Assembly (NCBI RefSeq): GCF_001676875.1
Contig: NZ_JYKA01000013.1
Span: forward strand, 1-64,000
Direction: 5' to 3'
Length of the DNA: 64,000 bases
DNA from: Chromobacterium subtsugae
GTDB lineage: Bacteria > Pseudomonadota > Gammaproteobacteria > Burkholderiales > Chromobacteriaceae
The translations under genes were made by a program, and so were the position numbers. Under the pieces are notes generated by a model that was given only the letters and a program-made list of their open reading frames with translations, did not search any database and was not told the origin of the DNA. The first letter of the stretch is position 1. Each line of letters starts with the position of its first letter. Below are positions 38,059-45,409 of this stretch, one piece after another.

Positions 38059-38954
38059 TGGCCTGGTTGCAAGCCACCATTGATTCCGACTCCGCCGTCG
38101 CGGAAAAGCTGGCCGACGCGCTGATGGACGCAGGCGCCTTGTCCACCGCGATTGAAGACGCCTGGGCCGGCACCGACCGCGAGCAGCCGATCTTCGGCGA
38201 GCCCGGCGAGCCGGTGGACCAATTGTGGAGCCAGAGCCGCATCATCACCCTGTTCGACGAAAACGCCGACGTCGCGCTGTTGATCGCCGCCGCCGCCAAC
38301 GCCTGCCAGCTGGCGATGCCCGGCTACAGCGTGGAGCGCGTCGAAGAGCAGGACTGGGTGCGCCTGACGCAGTCGCAGTTCGAACCCATCCGCATCTCCG
38401 ACCGGCTGTGGATCACCCCGACCTGGCACGACGCGCCGGCGCCCGACGCGGTCAATCTGCAGCTGGACCCGGGCCTCGCCTTCGGCACCGGCAGCCACCC
38501 CACCACGCGGCTGTGCCTGCAGTGGCTGGACAAGCAGCTGCAAGGCAATGAAAGCGTGCTCGACTACGGCTGCGGCTCCGGCATTCTGGCCATCGCCGCG
38601 CTGAAGCTGGGCGCGGCCTCCGCCGTCGGCATCGACATCGACGCCCAGGCGGTTCGCTCCAGCGCCGACAACGCCGCGCAAAACGGCGTCAAGGCCGATT
38701 TCTTCCTGCCGGACGCCAATCCGCAAGCCCAGTACGACGTGGTGCTGGCAAACATCCTGGCCAATCCGCTGCGCATGTTGGGCGAGCTGCTGTCTAGCCA
38801 TGTCAAAACCGGTGGTAGAATCGTCCTTTCCGGCATCCTCGCCGAACAGGCCGACGAACTGTCCGCCATCTACAGCCAGTGGTTCGAGATGGACGCGCCG
38901 GTGTTCGACGAAGGATGGACTCGATTGACAGGAACCCGACGCGCCACGGTATGA
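38058..38954 (+). CDS. prmA: ribosomal protein L11 methyltransferase PrmA
   Basis: 298 aa. The N-terminal substrate-recognition domain (about 1-100) begins [11 protein letters not shown]. The class I methyltransferase domain has DPGLAFGTGSHPTTRLCL, SAM motif I LDYGCGSGILAIAALKLG, GIDIDAQAV, and the catalytic VLANILANPLRML block. It trimethylates L11 lysines and its alpha-amine. It overlaps accC by 1 nt upstream and the next gene by 4 nt (ATGA) downstream. Confidence 0.96.
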   Translation: MAWLQATIDSDSAVAEKLADALMDAGALSTAIEDAWAGTDREQPIFGEPGEPVDQLWSQSRIITLFDENADVALLIAAAANACQLAMPGYSVERVEEQDWVRLTQSQFEPIRISDRLWITPTWHDAPAPDAVNLQLDPGLAFGTGSHPTTRLCLQWLDKQLQGNESVLDYGCGSGILAIAALKLGAASAVGIDIDAQAVRSSADNAAQNGVKADFFLPDANPQAQYDVVLANILANPLRMLGELLSSHVKTGGRIVLSGILAEQADELSAIYSQWFEMDAPVFDEGWTRLTGTRRATV

Positions 38955-40039
38955 CATATACGACACAGTGCCCCAACTGCCAGACCCGTTTCAAGGTCAA
39001 TGACAACCAGCTAGCCGCTGCCAACGGCCTGGTGCGGTGCGGGCGCTGTTCGCATGTGTTCAAGGCGCCGGATCATTTCGTCGTCACGCAGCCGGCTCCC
39101 GAGCCGGCTGTCGCCCAGCCGGCGCCCGCTCCGGAGCCGGCCGCCGAACGCGACCCCATCGACGACTTCGAGCTGGAAGTGCCGGATTTCGATCCGCAAG
39201 GCAATCATCCCGACATCGACATCCCCGCCGACAATCCGCTGATCGCCCCGCCGCCGTCCGCGATGCCGGCGGCCGAGCCTGAACCCGAAGCGGCGCCGCA
39301 GGCGGAAATGGAAGAATTCCAGCGCGCGCTGGCCGAGGCGATGCAAAACCGCCAGGCCACCGCGCCGATAGGCAACCCCTTCGACGATCCGCAGCCGATC
39401 GCCGCCGCCGAACCGGAAGTCTTCGGCCGCCGCCGCCGCGCGGAAGCGCTGCCGGAGCCGGAAAGCAAGCCGGCGCGCGCGCCTATCGAAGAAGAGCCGC
39501 TGTTCACCGACGCCGACGCCGAGGAAGAAGCGGAAGCCGCCAGCCACCAACCCGCCGGCCCCTGGCTCAACGGCGTGCTGGCGGTGCTGGCGGTGATCGG
39601 CATCCTGTTCCTCGCCGCGCAGCTGGTCTACATCAACCGCACCCGCATCGCCGCCGAAGTGCCGGAAATGCGGCCGGCGCTGGAAAGCATGTGCCGCGCG
39701 CTGGATTGCCAGGTGCCCTGGCCGACCGACATCGCGCTGATCCGCACCGAATGGTCCGAGCTCGCCTTCGTGCCGGACTACCCCAACCTGATCCAGTTGT
39801 CGGCCACGCTGAAAAACCACGCCCAGTACGCGCAAGCCTTCCCGATGCTGGAGGTGACGCTGAAGGACAGCGACGACCAGGTGCTGATCCGCAAAGTGTT
39901 CGCGCCCAAGGAATATCTGAAGCCGGACGATCTGAAGCTGGGACGCTTCAACCCCAACAGCGAGGCGAAGATCACCATGCGGCTGGATGCCGGCAAGGTG
40001 CATGCGATGGGTTACAGCCTGTACTGGTTCTATCCCTGA
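38951..40039 (+). CDS. zinc-ribbon, single-TM DUF3426 protein
   Basis: 362 aa. The N-terminal MJ0042-type zinc ribbon has C-x2-C pairs at TQCPNCQTRF and VRCGRCSHVF (about 7-34). A long acidic Pro/Ala/Glu-rich linker (about 45-195) leads to one TM helix (about 203-222, LAVLAVIGILFLAAQLVY). A DUF3426 domain follows outside, ending MGYSLYWFYP. This architecture is widespread in beta/gammaproteobacteria near prmA or accBC, with no proven function. The start ATG overlaps the prmA stop. Confidence 0.88.
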   Translation: MTYTTQCPNCQTRFKVNDNQLAAANGLVRCGRCSHVFKAPDHFVVTQPAPEPAVAQPAPAPEPAAERDPIDDFELEVPDFDPQGNHPDIDIPADNPLIAPPPSAMPAAEPEPEAAPQAEMEEFQRALAEAMQNRQATAPIGNPFDDPQPIAAAEPEVFGRRRRAEALPEPESKPARAPIEEEPLFTDADAEEEAEAASHQPAGPWLNGVLAVLAVIGILFLAAQLVYINRTRIAAEVPEMRPALESMCRALDCQVPWPTDIALIRTEWSELAFVPDYPNLIQLSATLKNHAQYAQAFPMLEVTLKDSDDQVLIRKVFAPKEYLKPDDLKLGRFNPNSEAKITMRLDAGKVHAMGYSLYWFYP

Positions 40040-40041
40040 CA

Positions 40042-40061
40042 GCGGCGCCTCCCGGCGCCGC
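40042..40061 (+). terminator. stem-loop between convergent genes, possible terminator
   Basis: GCGGCGCC and GGCGCCGC form a perfect 8-bp stem with a TCCC loop immediately after the DUF3426 stop codon. There is no T run, so termination would be weak or Rho-assisted. Confidence 0.4.
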
Positions 40062-40067
40062 CAGGCC

Positions 40068-40388
40068 TCACTCCTCCTCCATCCGGAATGCGAACTCCTG
40101 CGTCAGGCTGGCGCCCGGCGTGCAGCGGTATTCGCGCAAGGCTTTATTGATCTCGTAGCGAAAGCCGCTGCGGTACTGCGGCGGAATCTGGCGCCAATCC
40201 GCGCTCTGGATGCCGGCCACCGTGCCGTCGGCCCGGGTCTGGAACATCACCTTGACCACGCCGCCCACCTCGTCGCGCAATGCCTTCAACGGGTAATCCG
40301 GCGCCTCCTGATGCGAGCAGCCCGCCGCAACGGCGCCGGCCGCCATTCCGGCGGCCAACAGGCCGGCCAGCCATTTCGTTTTCCGCAT
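40068..40388 (-). CDS. small putative lipoprotein with TonB-C-like domain
   Basis: 106 aa. AAGGAG stands 6 nt before the ATG at 40388; the ATG two codons earlier overlaps that site. The signal sequence ends VAAGC, so Cys at about 23 may be lipidated. The mature part (YPLKALRDEVGGVVKVMFQTRADGTVAGI, then a Tyr-rich end) resembles the TonB C-terminal fold: a YP start and alternating strands. It is paralogous to the gene at 40513. Its role is unknown; it lacks the TM-Pro-rich spacer of true TonB. Confidence 0.7.
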   Translation of the reverse strand: MRKTKWLAGLLAAGMAAGAVAAGCSHQEAPDYPLKALRDEVGGVVKVMFQTRADGTVAGIQSADWRQIPPQYRSGFRYEINKALREYRCTPGASLTQEFAFRMEEE

Positions 40389-40512
40389 ATCCATCTCCTT
40401 CCCATACCGTCCGGCGCAATCGCCGCGCCGGCTTCCGTTATAGAACTGATATGGATATTTTCTATTAGAACATTTTCAACACCCCGCCCCTCCCGCAGTC
40501 GCGGCGAGCCGG

Positions 40513-40848
40513 CTATCGCTGCGCGCCGTCATCCGGCACGAATCTCAACTTGAGTTGAAGGTTGGCATTGGGCCGGCATCGATATTCCTCCAGCATGGCG
40601 TCGAGCGCCAAACGAAAATCCTCGCGGTAAGCCTCGGGAATCGTCGCGGAAAACACCATGCTTGCCCGGCCGTCGTAACGGCCGCGGGCATCGGTGTGAA
40701 AAACCAGCGTCACGTCGCCTGCGATCTTGTCCATCTCGGCCCGTATCGGATACGCCGGCGCCGCCATGTGCCGGCAATTCGCCTCAAGGGCGAATGCCGG
40801 CAGACTCAAGCCCGCCGCGGCCACCGCCAACAAGCAAAACCTGCGCAC
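40513..40848 (-). CDS. small exported protein with TonB-C-like domain (paralogue of 40068 gene)
   Basis: 111 aa from a GTG start at 40848, chosen because AAGGAAGGA lies just before it and a signal peptide (RRFCLLAVAAAGLSLPAFA) begins there. The mature domain YPIRAEMDKIAGDVTLVFHTDARGRYDG aligns with the neighbouring lipoprotein domain, and both end in an EEYRC/REYRC-containing helix-strand segment. Conserved cysteines near each end could form a disulfide. The two genes look like a tandem duplication. Confidence 0.68.
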   Translation of the reverse strand: MRRFCLLAVAAAGLSLPAFALEANCRHMAAPAYPIRAEMDKIAGDVTLVFHTDARGRYDGRASMVFSATIPEAYREDFRLALDAMLEEYRCRPNANLQLKLRFVPDDGAQR

Positions 40849-40892
40849 CGCCGTCCTTCCTTTCCTGCCTTGCTCGCGGCCGCCGCGGCCTT

Positions 40893-41777
40893 TCAAGCGA
40901 AGAACTCCGCCAGATAATCGACAAACACCCGCACCTTGCCCGGCACATGCCGACGCACCGGGTAAACCACCGACAGGTCCAGGCAATGCCAGTTGTAGTC
41001 CTGCAGGATGGCTACCAGGCTGCCCTCGGCCAAAGCCTGCTCCACCAGGAAGCGCGGCTGCAGCACGATGCCCATGCCGTTGATGGCCGCATCGGTCAGC
41101 ACATCGCCGTTATTGGCCTTCAGCGGCCCCTTCACCCTCACCTTGTCGCGGCTGCCATCCGGCGCTTGGTAGTCCCATACATTGGGCTGCGACGTCAGCG
41201 CGTACAGCAGGCATTGATGCGCGGCCAACTCCGACGGATGCGCCGGCGCGCCGTGGCGGGCGAGGTAGGACGGCGCAGCCACCAGCAGATCGTCGATCTG
41301 CGCCAGCCGGCGCGCCACCAGCGTGGAGTCGCTGAGGTTGGACACCCGCAGCGCCAGATCGAAGCCCTCTTCCACCAGGTCCACCCGCCGGTCGTTGAGG
41401 CTGAGCTCCACTTCTATCTGCGGATGGCGCTGGTGGAAGCCGCCGATGATGCGGCCCAGGTAGCGCATGCCGAAGGACACCGGCGCCGACACCCTGAGCC
41501 GCCCCACCGGCTCGCTGGCGCCGTGCGACAGCAGCGCGTCCAGTTCGTCCAGCTCCGCCAGCAGGCTGCCCGCCTGCGACAGATAGGTTTCGCCGGCCTC
41601 GGTCAGCGACAGTTTGCGGGTGGTGCGGTGCATCAGCCGAGCGCCCAACCGGTTTTCCAGCGAAGCCACCAGCTTGGTCACCATCGCTCGCGACAGCTCC
41701 AGCCTGTCGGCGGCGGCGACGAAGCTGCCCAGCTCGGCCACCGCGACGAAGGCGCGGATTTCAGAGAAGCGGTCCAT
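40893..41777 (-). CDS. LysR-family transcriptional regulator
   Basis: 294 aa. The N-terminal winged HTH (about 1-60) reads MDRFSEIRAFVAVAELGSFVAAADRLELSRAMVTKLVASLE, and the C-terminal periplasmic-binding-like effector domain starts near 90. Sequence style matches the CrgA/AaeR-like branch (LENRLGARLMHRTTRKLSLTEAGETYL). Divergent from the doxX-type gene, with a textbook T-N11-A palindrome between them, so it probably controls that gene and itself. Confidence 0.92.
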   Translation of the reverse strand: MDRFSEIRAFVAVAELGSFVAAADRLELSRAMVTKLVASLENRLGARLMHRTTRKLSLTEAGETYLSQAGSLLAELDELDALLSHGASEPVGRLRVSAPVSFGMRYLGRIIGGFHQRHPQIEVELSLNDRRVDLVEEGFDLALRVSNLSDSTLVARRLAQIDDLLVAAPSYLARHGAPAHPSELAAHQCLLYALTSQPNVWDYQAPDGSRDKVRVKGPLKANNGDVLTDAAINGMGIVLQPRFLVEQALAEGSLVAILQDYNWHCLDLSVVYPVRRHVPGKVRVFVDYLAEFFA

Positions 41778-41804
41778 ATTATTTCTTAAAAATGAACAAT
41801 GATT

Positions 41805-41827
41805 TTCAATTTGCCGTATTTATTGAA
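41805..41827. promoter_or_regulatory. LysR-type operator between lysR-like and doxX-like genes
   Basis: TTCAAT, 11 nt, ATTGAA: a perfect inverted repeat with the T-N11-A geometry of LysR boxes, located 28 nt from the regulator start codon and 53 nt from the divergent gene. Confidence 0.7.
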
Positions 41828-41879
41828 TATAAAGCCGATGGTCAAATAACGCCATACCCAATCTGACCTGGAGCTTTTC

Positions 41880-42278
41880 ATGAATCGACTGCAAAACCCC
41901 GCGCTCGCCGCCCTGCTGCTGCGCCTGTCCCTCGGCCTGATGTATCTCGCCCACGGCGCGCTGAAGCTGTTCGTGTTCACTCCCGCCGGCACCGCCGAGT
42001 ACTTCGCCAGCCTGGGCCTGCCCGGCTTCTTCGGCTATGTCGCCATCGTGATCGAAATCGGCGGCGGCCTGTTGCTGCTGGCAGGCGTCAAGGCGCGCTG
42101 GGTCGCGCTGCTGTTGATCCCGCAATTGCTCGGCGCCATTGCGCTGGTGCACGGCGCCAAGGGCTGGATGTTCACCAACGAGGGCGGCGGCTGGGAATAT
42201 CCCGCCTTCCTGATCGCCGCGTCGCTGGCGCTGTTCCTGCTGGGCGAACCGGCCCGCAGCCAATCCGCCGCCCGATAA
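41880..42278 (+). CDS. DoxX-family membrane protein
   Basis: 132 aa with four predicted TM helices (about 8-28, 48-67, 72-92, 103-122). The N-terminal ALLLRLSLGLMYLAHGALKL and the EYFASLGLPGFFGYVAIVIEIGGGLLLL segment are the DoxX pattern. DoxX proteins are small inner-membrane proteins linked to redox or thiosulfate/quinone stress in some species. The divergent LysR regulator probably controls it, and a good terminator follows. Confidence 0.88.
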   Translation: MNRLQNPALAALLLRLSLGLMYLAHGALKLFVFTPAGTAEYFASLGLPGFFGYVAIVIEIGGGLLLLAGVKARWVALLLIPQLLGAIALVHGAKGWMFTNEGGGWEYPAFLIAASLALFLLGEPARSQSAAR

Positions 42279-42292
42279 GCAATCCATCCCCC

Positions 42293-42318
42293 AAGGCCCG
42301 CCGTCCAGGCGGGCTTTT
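42293..42318 (+). terminator. terminator of the doxX-type gene
   Basis: AAGGCCCGCC and GGCGGGCTTTT, a 7-bp GC stem (GCCCGCC/GGCGGGC) with a 5-nt loop and a T run, 15 nt after the stop. Confidence 0.85.
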
Positions 42319-42723
42319 CGCATTGCCGCCGCCGTTTTAGAGTTGCCATACAAAAATGCAACAACGCCTTCCCGACCCGCATTTTCGCCAAGCCCGCAAG
42401 AATCAAGCGCTATTTCCATAGAGCCGAAATGGATGTTGCGCCGCAGCATGCAATCCGGACAATTCTGACTTGCACATTTTCTTGATTGCCATCAAGCTGC
42501 TGCGTGATTTGTCTGTAGTTTAACTACAAAGTTGGCAAGATACGCATCAGCCAGGTCGCCGCGGCTGCCTGGCGAAAGCCTGTATATAATTGTCGGAATC
42601 TTGTCAGAACAAGCCAGGGCCCCAGCAGAAGCTCAAGGGGCCGCATGCTGGAACAAAACTAATCGGCTTGATTGACGCTCGTAATAAAACGACTGGAATT
42701 ATCCACGAATTGAGGAGTGACTC
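42319..42723 (+). promoter_or_regulatory. regulatory region of the GlcNAc-type PTS operon
   Basis: A 405-nt AT-richer stretch with no convincing gene. It contains the palindromes CTTGAT-TGCC-ATCAAG (42481-42496) and TGTAGTT-T-AACTACA (42514-42528), and a TATAAT at 42585-42590 without a clear -35. The second palindrome has the size and form of a GntR/HutC-type operator. The transcription start implied leaves a leader of about 130 nt. Confidence 0.5.
42514..42528. promoter_or_regulatory. 15-bp palindromic candidate operator upstream of PTS genes
   Basis: TGTAGTT-T-AACTACA is a perfect 7-1-7 inverted repeat. GntR-family regulators of amino-sugar genes bind sites of this type; the actual regulator is not encoded in the window. 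Confidence 0.5.
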
Positions 42724-45237
42724 ATGGGCACCACCGCACCAAGACTCGACGTTCTGGCCCCCCTTTCCGGGTGGCTGGTCCCCTTGGACAGCGTCCCGGA
42801 CCCGGTATTCGCCGGCAAAATGGTCGGCGACGGCATCTCGCTCGACCCCACCTCCGGCAGCCTGCTGGCGCCGGTGGCCGGCGTGGTCAGCAATCTGCAT
42901 TCCGCCCATCACGCGCTGACCATCACCACCGCCGAAGGCGTGGAAGTGATGGTGCACATCGGCATCGACACCGTGATGCTGAAGGGCGAAGGCTTCTTCC
43001 CGCTGGTCGAGCAGGGCCAGCAGGTCAGCGCCGGCCAGGCCGTGATCGACTTCGACATCGACCAGGTGGGCCGCCGCGCCGCCAGCCTGCTGACCCAGAT
43101 CATCGTCACCAATGGCGACAGCGTGCACAGCATGCAGCCGGCCCGGGGCATGGTGAACGCCGGCCGCGACGTGGTGCTCAGCCTGACGCTGGCCAATGGC
43201 CAGGCCGCGGCGCAAGTCCAGAGCGGCGAGCCGCAGCTGTCGGCCGCCATCGCCATCGGCAACCCGGCCGGCCTGCACGCCCGCCCGGCCGCGGTGTTCG
43301 CCAGCAAGGCCAAGAGTTTCTCCTCCGACATCCAGCTGATCCTCGCCGACAAGGAGGCCAATGCCAAGTCGGTGGTGGCCGTGATGGGCCTGGCCACCAA
43401 GCTGGGCGACGCGGTGCGCATCCGCGCGCAGGGCGCCGACGCCGCCATCGCCATCGCCGAGCTGACCCAATTGCTGAACGAGCGCTGCGGCGAGAAGGCC
43501 GACGAGGCGCCGGCCGCCCCGGCCGCCGCGCCGATCGCCATCCAGCAACAGGATAGCGAGAGCCAGCTGGCCGGCGTCGGCGCTTCGCCCGGCATCGCCA
43601 TCGGCCGCATCGTCCATCACCGTCTGCAGGAATTCGACGTGCCCGAGCAGGGCAAGGGCGGCAATGTCGAGCAGCAGGCCTTCGCCCGCGCCGCCGAAGA
43701 GGCCGCGGCCCAGATCGAGCTGGTCAAGGCCCAGCTGTCCGACCCGGCCAAGCAGGCCATCCTGTCCATGCACCAGGAACTGCTGCAGGACCCCGACCTG
43801 CTGGCGCTGACCTATACCGGCCTGGCCGAAGGCAAGTCAGCCGGCTGGGCCTGGCGCGCCGCCTTCAGCGCCTACTCCGCCCGCCTGGAGGCGCAGGACA
43901 ACCCGCTGCTGCGCGAACGCGCCAATGACATCCGCGACGTCGGCCGCCGCGTGCTGGCGCTGCTGGCCGGCGTCAAGCAAGCCGCGCTGGAATTGCCGGC
44001 CGGCTCCATCCTGATCGCCGAGGATCTGGCGCCCTCCGACACCGCCGCGCTGGATCCGTCCAAGGTGATGGGCTTCTGTACCCGCACCGGCGGCGCCACC
44101 AGCCACGTCGCCATCCTGGCGCGCTCGCTGGGCATTCCGGCGATCTGCGGCATCTCCCAGGCCGCGCTGAAACTGCCGGAAGGCCGCCAGGTCATTCTCA
44201 ACGGCAGCGAAGGCACGCTGGCCATCGCGCCTAGCGCCGACGACCTGGCCGCCGCCGAGCGCGAGATCGCCCGCCTGGCCGAGCGCCGCGCCGCCGAAGC
44301 CAAGGGCTCGATGCAGCCGGCGCAAACCCGCGACGGCGCGCGCATCGACGTGGTGGCCAATATCCGCAACGCCGCCGACGCGCGCGAAGCGGTGGCCAAG
44401 GGTGCCGAGGGCGTGGGACTGTTGCGTTCCGAATTCCTGTTCGACAACCGCGACACCGCGCCGACCGAGGCCGAACAGGCCGCCGAATACTGCGCGGTGG
44501 CCGAGGCGCTGGGCAAGGAGCGTCCGCTGGTGGTGCGCACGCTGGACGTGGGCGGCGACAAGCCCTTGTCCTACCTGCCGCTGCCGAAGGAAGACAACCC
44601 CTTCTTGGGCCTGCGCGGCATCCGCGTCAGCCTGGACCGTCCCGACCTGTTGCGCACCCAGCTGCGCGCCATTCTGCAAGCGGCTCCTCTGACCCAGCTG
44701 CACATCATGTTCCCGATGGTGGCCTCGCTGGAAGAGCTGCGCGCCGCCAAGGCGGTGCTGGCCGAAGAGCAAGCCGCGCTGGGCGTCGCCGACGTCAAGG
44801 TCGGCATCATGGTGGAAGTGCCTTCCGCCGCCGTGCTGGCCGCGCGCTTCGCGCCCGAGGTGGACTTCTTCTCGATCGGCACCAACGACCTGACCCAGTA
44901 CGTGCTGGCGATGGACCGCGGCCATCCGCAGCTGGCCAAGCAGGCCGACGCGCTGCACCCGGCGGTGCTGAACATGATAGCGATGACCTGCGACGGCGCG
45001 CGCGCCCACGGCAAGTGGGTGGGCGTCTGCGGCGGCCTGGCCTCCGACGAACGCGCCGCGCCGCTATTGGTGGGCATGGGCGTCACCGAGCTGTCGGTCA
45101 GCACTCCGGCCGTCGCCTCGGTGAAAGCCACGCTGGCGCGCTGGAGCCTGGACGAGTGCCGCGAGCTGGCCCGCGCCGTGCTGGCGCTGTCCACCGTCAC
45201 CGACGTCCGCCACCACCTGAACCAACACGCTCGTTAA
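42724..45237 (+). CDS. nagF: fused PTS EIIA(Glc-type)-HPr-enzyme I protein
   Basis: 837 aa with three phosphotransfer domains in order. The EIIA-Glc-type domain (1-140) has its active His78 in VMVHIGIDT. HPr (172-255) has His185 in GLHARPAA. Enzyme I (280-837) has His461 in GGATSHVAILARS, the PEP-binding region with GLLRSEFLF and the C-terminal EVPSAAVLAARFAPEVDFFSIGTNDLTQY. It takes phosphate from PEP and delivers it to the IICB permease encoded next. The EIIA-HPr-EI order and the NagE-like partner match GlcNAc systems of beta/gammaproteobacteria. The name nagF rests on that context; nagA and nagB are not here. Confidence 0.9.
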   Translation: MGTTAPRLDVLAPLSGWLVPLDSVPDPVFAGKMVGDGISLDPTSGSLLAPVAGVVSNLHSAHHALTITTAEGVEVMVHIGIDTVMLKGEGFFPLVEQGQQVSAGQAVIDFDIDQVGRRAASLLTQIIVTNGDSVHSMQPARGMVNAGRDVVLSLTLANGQAAAQVQSGEPQLSAAIAIGNPAGLHARPAAVFASKAKSFSSDIQLILADKEANAKSVVAVMGLATKLGDAVRIRAQGADAAIAIAELTQLLNERCGEKADEAPAAPAAAPIAIQQQDSESQLAGVGASPGIAIGRIVHHRLQEFDVPEQGKGGNVEQQAFARAAEEAAAQIELVKAQLSDPAKQAILSMHQELLQDPDLLALTYTGLAEGKSAGWAWRAAFSAYSARLEAQDNPLLRERANDIRDVGRRVLALLAGVKQAALELPAGSILIAEDLAPSDTAALDPSKVMGFCTRTGGATSHVAILARSLGIPAICGISQAALKLPEGRQVILNGSEGTLAIAPSADDLAAAEREIARLAERRAAEAKGSMQPAQTRDGARIDVVANIRNAADAREAVAKGAEGVGLLRSEFLFDNRDTAPTEAEQAAEYCAVAEALGKERPLVVRTLDVGGDKPLSYLPLPKEDNPFLGLRGIRVSLDRPDLLRTQLRAILQAAPLTQLHIMFPMVASLEELRAAKAVLAEEQAALGVADVKVGIMVEVPSAAVLAARFAPEVDFFSIGTNDLTQYVLAMDRGHPQLAKQADALHPAVLNMIAMTCDGARAHGKWVGVCGGLASDERAAPLLVGMGVTELSVSTPAVASVKATLARWSLDECRELARAVLALSTVTDVRHHLNQHAR

Positions 45238-45267
45238 AAGAATAAGCCTCGGCGCGGCAAAGTCCGC

Positions 45268-45315
45268 GGCGCCGGATGGGGAGACCATCGGGGCGACCCG
45301 GTGCCGTCCGGCGCC
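45268..45315 (+). ncRNA. structured intercistronic element, possible three-way junction
   Basis: Between the two PTS genes. The closing stem GGCGCCGGA (45268-45276) pairs perfectly with TCCGGCGCC (45307-45315). Inside, ATGG-GGAGA-CCAT forms one hairpin and CGGG-GCGA-CCCG another, the latter capped by a GNRA-type tetraloop. It is too compact for chance to be the obvious explanation, yet it fits no riboswitch class I recognise. It may set the relative expression of the two genes or protect mRNA ends. Confidence 0.45.
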
Positions 45316-45409
45316 ATGCCAGCGGATTTGGCGCGCCTAGGGCTTTATAGAGGGGACGGCGTCACAGCCGCTCGACATTCCATAAGCATGTCAAAGCAGG
45401 ATAATAATC

